A stretch of 64,000 bases of DNA from Trichostrongylus colubriformis (GCA_963978905.1 OZ022256.1:38364001-38428000); one strand, 5' to 3'. Counted from the stretch's first letter, positions 35,006 to 46,581 are shown. Program-made: numbers and translations. The notes: generated from the sequence alone by a model not told the origin.

Positions 35006-36839
35006 TCGGCTGTAAGCGTAAGCGGCATGACGAGAGTCGCTCTACTATGAGACCGGCAAAGCAGCCCCCAGGCGGACTGGCCGGCCTCAATCGGCTAAAC
35101 CGACCAGTATGAATACATTGGAATCTTTTTGCTGATTCTGAAATCGAAATAAACGAAAATTTTAAACCTTAGATTCGAGTGAAAAACAAGGTGAAAACAT
35201 ATTTCAAGTCAGCTCAGCGTCAGTTCATGATTGCAGTCACTTCCATGACCTCGTTGTTCACCTTCGAGCCTATGCTACGCCCGTGGAGAAGAAAGAATCG
35301 AAGTCCTTTTCAAAAATCGTTGTTTTCATTGCAGGCTTGGGTTCGAGTGACCGAAATAACAGCTGAAGTCTTTGTTACCTTTCCCACTGATCTGCCGAGC
35401 TCTGCCGAAAAGACTAGAAGCTCCCAGACAGTTACAAGAAAACATAGCAGAAATTAGCCATAATACTGGATTAGAGGCGAGTTTTCGCAACTTTCTGCAG
35501 ATTAAAAGTTTACATTTGATGTCCACTGTCGATGACTTGAACATTTGCGTGTTCGATACATTCTCACGACCTCCTCTTACCTCTCGAAGACGATATGATG
35601 TCATTTCATCGAACAGCATTCGGCCTATATTCGAAGACTGTTGTCCGGCATTTACTCGAAGAATTATTGTAACTTTCATAGATAGGATATAGATCGGCGG
35701 TGAAGGTATATAGACTAGCGAGTTCGAAGATCCGAGTGTCTGTACAAATTCTACGGTTGTGGGTCACAGCACGATAAAAACATTGATAGAAGACAGGTAT
35801 TACTTAGCAAGCATTTCACAGTCACTCTTTGAAGCACTACAATTGAGTTATGGCAGCAATTCTTTCCGAAGTAACCACATTTCTAAGTAACCACATTCTC
35901 AATTTTTTCACTCGTGGAAGCAGAATTTCCTTTGTAGAAGTACATTTCACCAGGAGAATACATTCTTCACAATGATTTCCATAACGGATGGCATTTGAGA
36001 TTATATCACAGTGAGCGCGAAAAAATGCTTCGGAATTTTCGGAACAGCATTTTCGCAAAAAATAATTTCCCGTCAATGATATGGGACTTGAGTTATAATG
36101 GGAATTCTGGATTGCCCCCTGACATGCATACCTCATTGGTTTTCCCTCAAATCGTTGCACACAGAATAAGTACAATATCATAAATTAAATGATAGAAAGG
36201 CACGGTAACACTGATAGGAATAAGAAATCGTCCATCTGGGAAAACCCTTTGCATGAGAGAGGCCTCACCGAGAGCGTGCCGAATGTTGAAAGACTGCCCC
36301 AGAACATGCGTGCTCCATTGAAGTAGTGCTCACTGACTGCCCCTTTGTCTTCGCAAACGACTGATATCTCGTGACACTAGAACGTGTACTACCTTTCAAA
36401 CTCGAGGTGAGCTAATGTCGTCACATCGCTCAAGTTAAGCAGACTTTGCTAATTAACCTCTAACTCATAGAGAACGCTCTTTTTTTTGGGGGTGCGGTTC
36501 TCCCCTATGTTGTACACTCGCTCATTGGATTATTGGATTGCTCTTCAATACTTGAAGTCTGTCATGTCGGGCTGGTCTTGGACTTTTACTTTCCAGTGAG
36601 CGGATCTCTGATTATATAACCTTCTGTGTTCTACCCTGATCGCATTTCTAACACTTTTGGACCTGCTATGTCTTTGTTTCCTGAATTATGTGTGTTCTTT
36701 TGCCATACGCATCCAATAAACACTCATTTACTTATTGATGCTACAACCATACCACAAAGTCAAACGGTCAAGACTGTAGTGAATAGCACTTCGAGTCAAA
36801 ATACACAACCAACATGCTGACTATTTTCCTTCTATGTGC
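35006..36839. other. No firm gene; exon-like frames at 35160-35692
   Basis: A good acceptor (TTTTCATTGCAG at 35324-35335) precedes an open frame AWVRVTEITAEVFVTF... ending at a stop at 35457. Another plus frame, 35372-35692, is open for 106 codons (phrases LQENIAEISHNTGLE, STVDDLNICVFD). A third frame upstream reads LVVHLRAYATPVEKKES. Different frames are open over the same bases, so no model is proposed. The rest of the stretch shows nothing recognised. Confidence 0.25.
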
Positions 36840-37424
36840 CAACGCGAGGTCAGGTGTGGAACCTTTTACTGACCCGACGCATCGACCTTCCCGTCTTCGT
36901 CAGAGGCCTGAAGATGGCTCGAAACTGTTGATCTGTTAAGTATCCGAACAAGTGCCTCCTGCCCTCTAACATTCTCGGCGTCTTTTCAAGATCGCCTTCG
37001 GACACCCGGTAGTGAATTAACAGGCTCACCCGAGATCCCACCAGCGCAGCAGCAGCTCACGTATCAATCACATAAGTGCGTATGAGTCATACATGTCTCG
37101 ATATTCCTTATACGGCAGAAACTACCGCCGCACACGTCGTCTTTACTGTAACTCGCATTGCAATACAAAAGACATGAGTCCATTGCCAGTCGGAAGACAC
37201 TTTATTCCGGTTATTCATTCTTGGATTTTTCGTAGGAATCCAGAATGACTCTGACACTTTCCTTGACAAAACTTCCGTCTCGTACGCCGAAATACAGCAC
37301 ATAAAATCAAAGTCATTTCCGTTATGTCCTCAATATTATGTTGGCCAAGTGGGTAGTTATGACACCATGCCTTTTCCCTGCTAGGTGGACGAGTATAGCC
37401 AGTGCCCTTCTGCTGGCTTCCCAT
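36840..37424 (-). pseudogene. Penelope-like element, GIY-YIG endonuclease C-terminus and 3' end
   Basis: On the minus strand, frames over 37424-37108 read as the end of a Penelope-like endonuclease: LGQHNIEDI, then after a frame change AYETEVLSRKVSESFWI followed by PTKNPRMNNRN. In intact relatives the pattern is H...D..IL..E.....R...EA.WI....P.MNR. After the stop comes a 3' segment whose frame (37041-36850) includes QFRAIFRPLTKTGRS; its DNA holds a second hammerhead-like motif at 36871-36909. The reverse transcriptase part is missing, so the copy is 5'-truncated and dead. Confidence 0.55.
36871..36909 (-). other. Hammerhead-ribozyme-like motif, copy 2
   Basis: Read on the minus strand: AGGCCT, CTGACGA (exact CTGANGA core), A, stem II GAC/GTC around GGGAAG, then GATGC where GAAAC is expected, GTC, and GGGTC. 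Stem I stays paired over 5 bp using two G-U wobbles. The decayed GAAAC makes this copy inactive, but copy 1 keeps that box and this one keeps the other. Confidence 0.4.
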
Positions 37425-37561
37425 AAGGATAAGTAATGCAGTTTGGCGTTAAGCACTATCGTACACTCTAATGCGAACAAGGTGTCGTTTAATGCTGTCA
37501 TCAGGGATTAAAGGAACATGGAAAATATTTTTCAAATTAGATACCGTGCCACTGAGGAAGC

Positions 37562-38281
37562 TTACACGAATGCTTCTGAGTGGGCATTCCTACGGGAGGC
37601 CATATTAAATATACTCGCCTTTGATTTCACAGCGCAGCACAAGTAGTCTGTGTGGTGTGGACATGAGGGCAGCCAATTCGCGTGTGACCGCAATGAGTGC
37701 GAGCTTTTATTTATCCTCCTTAACTCGCATTGAATGCCGCTGTAAGTGCCATTGGAGTGCGCAAGGTCCCAACCAATTCTCCACTGCAATCTGTCCATAG
37801 CTATCATCTTTGCTTGCTGAATTCTGAGTCTGCATTTAGAAAGATCTTTCTCTATCTGTTTCAACCATGTCTTCTTCGGTGCTCCTCGCTGAGTTCCAGT
37901 CATGCGATCGAGTTCTGCATAAGGTCTCATGGGAATATCGTTCCGGCTGCATTCTGCAAACATGGCCAATCCAACGAAGCCGTCGTCGTTGAATTTCCAA
38001 ATCGACAGTTTTTTGGCGACAGCATCGTTGTCTTATCACTTCGCTTTCCAGTCGCGAAGCGATACACCGGGTATACGTCTAAGGCATCTCATTTGGAAGG
38101 ATTCGACTTCACGAATGTCGGATTGCAGTAATGTGGAAGTTTCAGAGCCGTAAAGAAGTACTGGTAACACCAGGGAGCGAAAGATATGGCGGTGATCATC
38201 ATAATGAAGTAGTGGGTTCCGCGGTCGATTCCAAGGCATCCTGAAGTGTCATCGCTTTCCAGCCGTTATCGAGCAGATTGG
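37562..38281 (-). pseudogene. RTE-type retrotransposon, reverse transcriptase C-terminal part
   Basis: Three overlapping minus frames, each shifted against the next, read as one RTE C-terminus: RSLVLPVLLYGSETSTLL and REVESFQMRCLRRIPGVS (38239-38036), RRRLRWIGHVCRMQPERY with a TRSHDWN segment (38039-37836), then RMTGTQRGAPKKTWLKQIEKD (37969-37562). LPVLLYGSE...W and RRLRWIGHV.RM are hallmarks of this class, abundant in hookworm genomes. Two frameshifts make it a pseudogene. It abuts, head to head at about 38280, the 5' part of the same kind of element on the other strand. Confidence 0.85.
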
Positions 38282-39527
38282 CTGTGCTTGCCATCGAAGG
38301 CATCATCAGGCTGCACCTTACTGTTGCATACGCTCCTACAGAGGCAGCTCGGAGGGCACATCGTGACATGATTGTAATTGGACATGATGTGAAAGCCTAC
38401 ACGGGCGCCAATAGAGAAGGATGGGAAGACGCCTTGGGCCATTTTGGGTACGGAGAATTCAATGTGGACTCCGATTATTGTCATTTGCATTGTCGAACCA
38501 TCTGATCATAAGCAACACCGTATTTCGTAATCCCCCGAAGCATCAGCTAACACTATGGATCTGATCATCATCTTGTGCTTGGGTGTGTGCGACTGAAACA
38601 GAAGAGACACCAGACATCAGCGAATATACCAGCAGCACTTCCAAATATTTCTGTCAAATAGGTTCGCTGTTCCAACAACATCCGAAAATGCTGATAGTGC
38701 AACTGATCAATTTGCTGCAGTTCCACATCGTCGGCATCGCACTCAAGCATGGATTCCTGATGGAACTCTTGATCTGGTAGAGCAAGGAAAGCGATGTGAA
38801 CTGACTAATTTACAAAAATATCGGGAGCTCCATCGTGTCGTTAGTAGTCGTCTCAGAATGAAAAGAAGACAATACTGGTACAGTGTTGCAACAGAACTTG
38901 AAAATCAGGCTGAGCGCAGAGATTACGGTCGACTATATGAGACTCTTCGCCGCCTTGGAGTGAAGATTAGAAACGTCGATGACAACATCAAGAAAAGTGA
39001 GGGAAGTCACGTATGACCAGGTACAGAGCGATTTGGTCGGGAGCATTTTTATCAACTCTATCAACATCCCATACCAGATGACTAGCCGCTAAGTTCTTCT
39101 CACAACCACACCTTCGATCTGATTTCTGTACCTCCTGATATCGGTGAAATCGAAACTGCAGTGAATGTGTAAAATCAGCGGAAAGTGATGGTGTGACAGC
39201 TGAAGCCTTGAAAGCTGATGGAGGTTCACCGACAACGACAGGGCAACACTCACTGCTAAATCTTGTCTGGACTTGCGAAAGAATACCTACTCCGTGGAAG
39301 TAGGCGATCGTCGTACCAATTCACAAGAAAGGATATGCTCACGAATGCAAGAACTACCGCGGAATTGTTTGTTATCTGTCCTTGGGAAGGTCTTCATGAA
39401 AATCATACTCGGCCGAATCCAACGACGTCGAGAACAGATGGCTCGGGAGGAACAAGCGGGTTTTCGTCCAAATCGGGGATGTTGTGATCAAATTTTTACC
39501 CTGACGCAAGAACGCGTGATTGGTTAG
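38279..39527 (+). pseudogene. RTE-type retrotransposon, endonuclease to mid reverse transcriptase
   Basis: The plus strand reads the AP-endonuclease region first: LTVAYAPTEAARRAHRDM, IGHDVKAYTGANREGW and ALGHFGYGEFNVD (38278-38505), then a linker with several stops. The early reverse transcriptase follows: NCLLSVLGKVFMKIILGRIQ, and MAREEQAGFRPNRGCCDQIF (39340-39510). AYAPTE in the endonuclease and EQAGFR.NRGC.DQIF in the RT are diagnostic. It stops before the YxDD motif. Numerous stops show decay. Orientation is opposite to the C-terminal part at 37562-38281. Confidence 0.85.
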
Positions 39528-39615
39528 AGAAATCGTCCACCATGGAAATTTTCTTCTGTCACCATATATTGGTGATGTATTTGCTTACTTAAGGCGGCAT
39601 GCAGTTCCATGTGAA
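39528..39615. mobile_element. Half copy of the 45.9-kb palindromic MITE family
   Basis: The text AATCGTCCACCATGGAAAT and GATGTATTTGCTTACTTAAGG follows the left arm of the element at 45880-46308 (GGAATCGTCCACGGAAAATG, TTGTATTTGCCTAATTTTGG). It is truncated after about 85 bp and lies between the RTE relic and the next element. Confidence 0.55.
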
Positions 39616-39972
39616 AAAAAAACTAAAAAACGGGCAAGGATAGAGTTCTCACACAGAAGGCCAATGAGGTCATGGTGAGCTTTTTCAAAACGGTTTTTTG
39701 CATTTTATAGGGTCACATACATGAAGCAAAAATCCGGTCTCGAATTCGGCTAAATGGTTTTGGGGGGGGGGGGGGTGAAAAAAATGAGTGGCAAAAGTTA
39801 ATTGTGCAATGCTTTCCAGCTGCGGCGTTCAGTGTCTGCATATCGGAAGACTGGCTTCAAATCTACGCCAAGACCACTGCGGGCTGGTTCAAAAATGTAG
39901 AATCACTTATGGTAACTGCTAAACGAAGCAAAGAAAACTGATAGGGGGCGCACAGATGAGGGCATTTGCAGT

Positions 39973-40060
39973 GGTTGGATGGCCGAATGGATGGGGGGGA
40001 TGGATTGGCATTGGCGTGGAGGAAGGGGGTGTTTGTGGTTCAAGTCCTCTCAACGTTTTC
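39973..40060 (+). other. tRNA-like (type II) sequence with A and B boxes
   Basis: The A box TGGCCGAATGG at 39980-39990 and the B box GGTTCAAGTCC at 40037-40047 both fit the polymerase III consensus. The 57-bp spacing is that of tRNAs with a long variable arm (Leu or Ser). Acceptor and anticodon stems do not fold well, so it is a tRNA-derived pseudogene or SINE-like promoter rather than a tRNA gene. The same sequence is present on the minus strand at 63135-63215. Confidence 0.5.
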
Positions 40061-40823
40061 GCTTTTGCATTTCCTTACTTTTCTTTGTCCAGCGCTATGC
40101 TGTTTGCGCACATGCAAAATGACTGCAATTTTCTTAGCTGATGCACGAAGGTGACCTCATTTGCAAGCTTTCTGTAGTTGAAGTGTTTGGATCCTTCGGC
40201 GCCCCTAGCACGCGTGCCAAGCGTTTTCGTGCGAAACTAGTGTGGTATTCGTGCTCAGGCGACTAAATTAGCTCTAGGTACAAAATACTATCCAAATTGA
40301 GATTTTGACCCCAAACTCGAGACGGTGGGGTGGACGTGGGTACATATTCACTGCTCTACTTATACAGACGAAAAACTTACAGCCTCGATTAAATGCAATG
40401 GAGCATGTGCAGAATCAACGCTTTCCAAGTAACTGCACTTAGCATCACCATGTGATGGCAAAAGATAGCAAATATTTCCTTATATCGGCCAGAGAGCTCC
40501 TTTCGTTGAGTGCTCTGTACTATGGCAGTAGTAGTCTATTCGTTACCCAATTTTCCGAGTTTGGGTCCAAATCACGATTAGGCTGAAAACTTGTCATCTA
40601 GGGTAGTTCGACCCCTTGAGCATGAATATCACACGTACTTTGCGGGAAAACGCCTAGTTCCCTATTATAAGCGTTGGCAGGTCCAAATCAATCATTCGCT
40701 AAGTACGCAAAAATACTGTAGATAGCGGTTCCCTAGTAAAATAAAAAATGATTTTGCACATATTTTGCACGTATGGTCTTACATGAGCACAAATGGATGA
40801 AAACTAGAAAAATGCAAAAATTT

Positions 40824-40894
40824 GTCCTCAGTGGGGATCGAACCATCGACCATTTTCAGGGCCCCCCAAAACCATTTAGCCAAATTTGAGACCG
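40824..40894 (-). other. tRNA-like sequence at the right arm, A and B boxes
   Basis: On the minus strand the A box TGGCTAAATGG (40882-40872) and the B box GGTTCGATCC (40845-40836) are present. The flanks GTCTCAA and TGAGGAC form most of an acceptor stem (5 of 7 positions including one wobble). The T stem is weak. The left arm at 39748-39760 keeps only the A box. Confidence 0.45.
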
Positions 40895-40973
40895 GTTTTT
40901 TTGCTTCATGTATGTGACCCTATAAAATGCGAAAAACCGTTTTGAGAAAGCTCACCATGACCGAATGGGCCTT

Positions 40974-43900
40974 CCTTTCAGAGTGACGTCGACGGAGTGG
41001 GACAAGGGCTTTTGGACCAAGGATGCGACGTAGCGCAGCTCCTATTAGATTGTAAGGAAGGTGCTTGACGGTTTTGCGCGTTTACAGGATAAATTCAAGT
41101 CTCAAAGCGCGTCAGCATGAATCAATTAACATATTGCGCTCCTTGGATAGACAATAGGTTTCTCTTCCTGAGTAAATGTTTTTCTTGGAATGCTACAAAA
41201 TTTTCGAATCATTAGGGAAATGCTAATGTACTGCAATATAGCAAATTTGGATTACTTCACCTAACGAGCGCTTGTTTAGTCGAGTCCCAGCTAGGGCAAC
41301 CACAATGTTAATACTGCAAGAGGGAGTGACGCATTGGATGGAATACCATGTCCCTGGTCTCAGAAGTGCAGAAATGAGAACGCGTTGCTTGAATTTTCAA
41401 TTAATCAAATCGCTTTGACTGAAACGGCGGAAAGCGAAAAGCGTTAATACTTGCAGGGGATATTTGAAAGTGATGGCCTTCCCCACACAAACGTGGCTGA
41501 CCAGCTCAAGTAGCTCCGATTAAAAAAAAAGCCCAAAAAATGCGCGCCTAGCGGCCAGCCATGTGCCAGCGCACTCTTCACAGGTGGGTTTCGAGCAACT
41601 GAAGCATTCGCAGGATGTAGCCCTTACTCGTCCACCAGTTTTGGATTACTTCACTTCACAGATCTAGCGCTAATTAAGCCCCATTTTCCCAAACATCTGG
41701 AAGCCCTTCCAACAGCAGTGCGTTCAGAAAGAATTTCGCTCAATATAAATCACCAGCCCTTAATGAAAATGAGACATGCAAGTATGCACAAAGTTGTCAA
41801 GCGTGCAGCGAATCTAACGGTGCTCGTTCTTTGAGAACAGGTGCAGTCTGGGCCGAGTTATGATCTTCCGATGATGAAGTTGCGAAAACCGGCCAAAACT
41901 TTCTACTACCTAAATCTACTTTACTATTTTGTTACTATCCTCCAATTGCGTTGAGGCGAAACAGCGAATGCGCCATGTCTTTTACTCCTAGATCAGTGGG
42001 TAGGTGCCATTCTTGCACGGGGAATCGAAATACCTCGAAAGAAATCGTGTACTGTTTTTTTTCTAGCCGTTGTGTAAACCTGTCCCTTTTGTCGCCTTTC
42101 TGTTTACGCTAGTACAGTGCGCAATGATCACTACAGTCATTATTTGAGGATACACATTGTCTTTTGCCCATTGAAACTTTTGATTTCCAGTGCACTGTTA
42201 TGTTTTTCATTGCTGAATCATCATGCGAAGTGTTTTGTAAACTCCCCTAAAAAGTTTTGAAATGCTCTTATATTGAGACCAACTGACTCAGCGTACATGC
42301 TCAGTGGGAAGCGTTTGTTACTCTTTACCTCTTCCTGTTATTCTACACTACACGTAATTCATTACTAACAACCAATAAACAGATCATGTGTATCGATTGG
42401 TGTCGAACTGGCTTTCGTCCTAGCACACATTCATTGCGCTGCTGCCCTCCCATAGCGACGAGTCTATCAAACCGTTTCTCTGAGGATTTTCTCTCATTCA
42501 ATTTGATTCAGAAAAGTTCCGAGACTACGTCTCTTCCCAATGTCCGCACCTATCCCTGTTCCTTAATTCCTTAGGTGGACTGATTTTTTTTACGCCAGCA
42601 TCTTCATGAATTCTACATAATACTGAATTCATTGCGACCATTCACCGTACGGCGAAAGTTAATAATGTATTCGAGTATACGTTGTGAAATTCTATAGCTT
42701 GATCAGTTGATCTTTCAAAAATTATCATGAAATAAGTCCCAGATGGCTTCGCATTTCACCGCTCCATTGGGTGTAGCGCAATCTAAATCTACGCACGTAA
42801 TGCTCATACAGTGAACAGCTGATTCACTGAAATTGGTGTTTCCAAGTGGTGGTTAGCTCGATTCATCCACTATATTGAAGAATCCAGATATAATCGCTCG
42901 GTGCTTGTTTTTGGCCATGGTTATAGTATGTATCACGTCATGCTTCAATGGCGAACGTGATTCTCGTGTTGACCCTCTTCCCAGGGTGTTTCTCTTTGAA
43001 GTTACGAACGTCTGCTAATATAGTTCAAAATCCATTATCGTAGGCTGAAGCCACTCAGTAATCGCTTTCATACTCAATAGAGTTCACGTTCGAAAATCAA
43101 TGAGGTCAAGGTAAACGGGTGTTCGGCGATCCCACGCCGCTGATCGATTGAAAAAGCAGAGATGGGAACTACGTATCTAGGTATGGAATTTGAATCTGCC
43201 ATGCATTTGATTTCCTTTTCTTTTGGTGAAATACCGCTCGAAAGGAAAAAAGTAAGCTGCGTGGACTTTCAAAGTTCGTGTCAGTAGGTATGATCGATAG
43301 CAGTCGCTCATACTACCATCATATGCCGTTCCACAGGGTCTTCTAAAATATAATCAGTCGCTGTATGCTCAGCTGTCTTGACACTTTCTCACGGCGGCAT
43401 GGAAAAGATTTTCGCTTCGTTCCAAGGACACATGGCTCTGCTATGAAGAATCACATCTGAAAATCCGTCAGAAAATAAATCAATGCGGCATAATATCTTT
43501 GAAAAAGCTCCGACAAGCAGCGCACTAAAATGAATGGTTCTCCTCGCTTTCAGACACGTACTTTATTTTCTGCTATTCTTACTTCACTGTTTATATTTGA
43601 ATATTCTGCGGTACAGTTATCGATATTTTTCTTTCCAACTTCCCTGCTAATTCGCATTAAATCAGCTGACTGCATGGCAGTGCCTAACATGATTATTGAC
43701 AGACAGTATATGAGCATATCGAGAGTTTTCAGAACTAGTTCATGGCTGCCTCGCTGTAGATAAGCTTATAGTCGGGATAACGATCTTTCACCCTCTTTTT
43801 TTGTTTTTCTATTTTTTCTCTTGTAGATAGAGGTATCAGATGCGTACTGCGATTATTTCACGAGATTTTACAGTATTGAGCACGTAAGAATACTGAAGCA

Positions 43901-45879
43901 GTCTATGGCGTGTCGTCTCTTATTTGTAATATCACGCCGTGACCTGAGTTGTGATAAAAAGTAAACAAACATCAGAATGATAACAATTCATAGATCAGCC
44001 GTGGCTGACACGTTTCAAAGCCACGAATTGGGTGGCGATCGTTTACTTGCTCACATATGCCTTCAACATCTACTGAAGGTAGTGATGTGCAACTATGCAC
44101 GGTGCTACCTTGGCAGATACTAAACCCTTGCTAGTTTCACTTTCCAGGAAGTAGGCGATAGTCTAGAAGGAAATGAGGTCCAGATTGGCAAAATCACTCA
44201 TGCCCTTCCCTCGCATTCACCTAGCGCCGGAAACTATAAGGATAGCTGTAAAAAGAGAATGGGTTGCTGTATTCATGCAGGCTAAAGGCACAGTTTACGT
44301 TAATATGAGTACCCTGGTTCCATCAGCGAGTAGATAGCCCCTTCCACAAGGGCAAAGCGTGTGCCATCATCACGGCGCGAGGGTGGGTGCTTAACGCGTA
44401 AGGAACATGTAAACAAGATGACGGCCACCTTCTCAAGATGGCCCACACCCATCTTCGATTCAACCAGCTGGTAAGCGGTTGCTTTCACGTGTATGAGGGG
44501 CATGATACTCCCATTGTAAAAACGACCTTATCACGTAAAAACTTGTCCAAATATTACTTGTTTTGAAGCTGCAAACTCATCGAACTCAATCCATTGAACA
44601 TTTATTTTCAATGCTTCCGAAAAGTTTCCCCGTTTCCTCTCCACACTTGTGTTCTTTAGCATTTCCAGAGTCTTTATGGAGCGCGACGAGGCTTGAATCT
44701 AGTTCTGATTTGATACCACGCCCCTACTCGTTCTCAGTATGTTGAAAAAGCATGGATTGATGTTTTCATTCATTTTATGCTTTTCATGACTCATCAGTTT
44801 GTTCCCTTTTTCCATATCATTGGTTACAGCAGTGTCCTGTTTGCATGACCTTCTGATATACCGCTCGAGTCACAATGCGTTGTCCGAAAAGTAGTGATAT
44901 GGGCGCATGGTTTTTCATTTTCCTGGATGTTTTCCTTCATAACAGTTTTTCTATCTTAACTGGAAACTGCTTTGAAAGCCATCCCTGTCAAGCTACCCAG
45001 CAAGGGCCTCAAGCCTCTTTGTGAAGGATATGAACCCTCGTAGAATTTTGCTTTTGTTTTTTTTTCAAGCTACACAAGCTTCACTATCGTGGTAGCAGAC
45101 AACACGTTATCAAAATCTCCTGGAGGATGAGTGCAGTGTACGTTCCCTAGCATGGTTTTTGACGACGTCAAATATTCTCGACCTCGATGTAAACAGCTCG
45201 TGGAGAGACCGCTATAAGTGCCAGAAAGTGCGCTTTCCAACTCGGATATCTCCGCAGATCATCTCTATGGAGCTCACCATGCATTTATAGAGAACATGCC
45301 CTCCAATTTTCATTTCCCTTCTACCCGTGAGGCTGTCTTAGAAGACCACAGAAAGCGGGCGCTTCGGAATTCATTAAAAGGAGGGCAGTAGGGTGTGTCC
45401 GGTCCTGTTCACTCTTTGGATGGTCTTCGTCATCCGAGAAGGTGCATTTTTAGTGCAGCTTACGGCAGCTTTCTTTGTCCATCTCAGCACATAACCTCTA
45501 GTAAATCGAACTGCCTCACAGATCATTGCTTCGTGCAGCATTTGGAGTTTCCCTTCGCTTTCTTGTTATTTTTTTTACTTTCGCTTTACTTCGACCTTGC
45601 TCACAGTTGCGCACTCCGTCAATTTCAGCTGTTTGTCCAAATTCAGCAATCTTACCATTTTGTATCAGTCGTCAAAGAGTGCGTAATATCGATTTCATTC
45701 TGTTAGAAGGAGTGATCAACGTTTGCTCTTGTCTCCGCTTTCTCGCTGTCCACTTTCCGACCACTTCATGTCAGCTTGCTTAGGGAGCTACCATGGAACC
45801 TCGGTGAAAATTAGTTGTTCATTTACAGATGTTTCTTTCATTTTCATGATGACTTACTCTCGGCATCTTTTCTTTCCTT
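40974..45879. other. No gene recognised
   Basis: This is a long stretch with scattered frames and no element ends recognised. The minus frame 44300-44503 (phrases MPLIHVKATAYQLVESK, VAVILFTCSLRVKHPPS) looks protein-like, and its first 11 codons resemble plus-strand text at 489-522 (MPLMHVKAR), so it is probably part of an interspersed repeat. The plus frames 43530-43763 and 45395-45783 are hydrophobic but lack splice context. Confidence 0.35.
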
Positions 45880-46308
45880 AAAGGAATCGTCCACGGAAAA
45901 TGAGTTTTTGTGTTACCCATATGTTCATGTTGTATTTGCCTAATTTTGGCCTCATCCAAAATTTCACGCGAAAAAATGTGAATCTGGCTGAGATACAGCA
46001 CCACAAAGTGCGGTCCCAGTGGGCGGGGCCTCCGTGTAAAAGCCTCGTCCCGTCTTCCGCCGCCGTTGGGAACGGAGAGTAGGACTGTTTACGTAACCTT
46101 CTCTTCCTATAATGCGTCTCCGACCACGGCGGACGCGAAACGAGGCTTTTACACGGAGGCCCCGCCCACTGGGACCGCACTTTGTGGTGCTGTATCTCAG
46201 CCAGATTCACATTTTTTCGTGTGAAATTTTGCATGAGGCCAACATTAGGCAAATACAACATAAATACATGGGTAACACAAAAACCCATTTTCCGTGGACG
46301 ATTCCTTT
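45880..46308. mobile_element. 429-bp palindromic MITE
   Basis: The left arm AAAGGAATCGTCCACGGAAA and its continuation to about 46050 is matched inverted from about 46137 to 46308, with few differences (for example CCTCCGTGTAAAAGCCTCG and its inverse). The roughly 85-bp loop is GC-rich. The mirrored frames in both arms are products of symmetry, not genes. No clear target duplication could be fixed. A half copy lies at 39528-39615. Confidence 0.85.
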
Positions 46309-46446
46309 CACATGTCCGCTTTTTCGTCGCTTTTCGGATTGTACTTTCTGTAGTCCTGAAGTATTGCTTACATTTGCTCCAATGCTCCTAGTTCATCCTC
46401 TGTTCGTAGTTGGTTTCACACACGTGCAAATGATGAACAATTCAGA

Positions 46447-46581
46447 ATGTGGTTGTTTCTGCTAGCAGTAGTAACAGTGAGTATGTCACAGCAGTGGGAC
46501 CCATCGAAGTATCCGAATCCACGACGAGATTTCAAGCAATGCAATATGAGATCAATAAGCAGCGTTTGTGATCCAGATCAG
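46447..46581 (+). CDS. First exon of a MOLO-1/TPM-domain-like secreted nematode protein
   Basis: The ATG lies one base after an acceptor, CAATTCAG, fitting a trans-spliced or cis-spliced 5' end. The 45 codons begin with a signal peptide (MWLFLLAVVTVSMS) and continue QQWDPSKYPNP, RRDFKQCNMRS and SSVCDPDQ. They end at the donor CAG|GTGTGT, phase 0. The order Trp-Asp-Pro, Tyr-Pro-Asn-Pro, Cys-x-Met-Arg-Ser, Val-Cys-Asp-Pro-Asp is how nematode MOLO1-family proteins start; the next exon normally begins Val-Leu and runs into the TPM domain. C. elegans MOLO-1 is a one-pass membrane protein that modulates levamisole-sensitive acetylcholine receptors; other family members are secreted. The second exon was not found. 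Later exons may be at 53.26-53.75 kb. It could be an orphan exon. Confidence 0.6.

Larger units (their letters stand above)
39657..40973. mobile_element. 1.3-kb inverted-repeat element with tRNA-like boxes
   Basis: The left arm (39657-39775) from AAGGCCAATGAGGTCATGG to ACCGGTCTC and GGCTAAATGGTTTTGGGG is matched inverted at 40861-40973. No transposase is visible; the frames at 39956-40154 are artefacts of low complexity. A half copy in opposite orientation lies at 62958-63550. A 14-base G tract (39762-39775) is retained at the same place in the second copy as 14 C. Three tRNA-type A/B box pairs are associated with the family. Confidence 0.7.

Noticed and set aside
39956..40154. Gly/Trp-rich frames inside the inverted-repeat element
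   Set aside because: They cover a tRNA-like region and low-complexity GGGGGG; coding is implausible.
45819..46465. Several 60-136-aa frames on both strands around the 45.9-kb palindrome
   Set aside because: They are products of inverted arms of a MITE with no codon or splice support.
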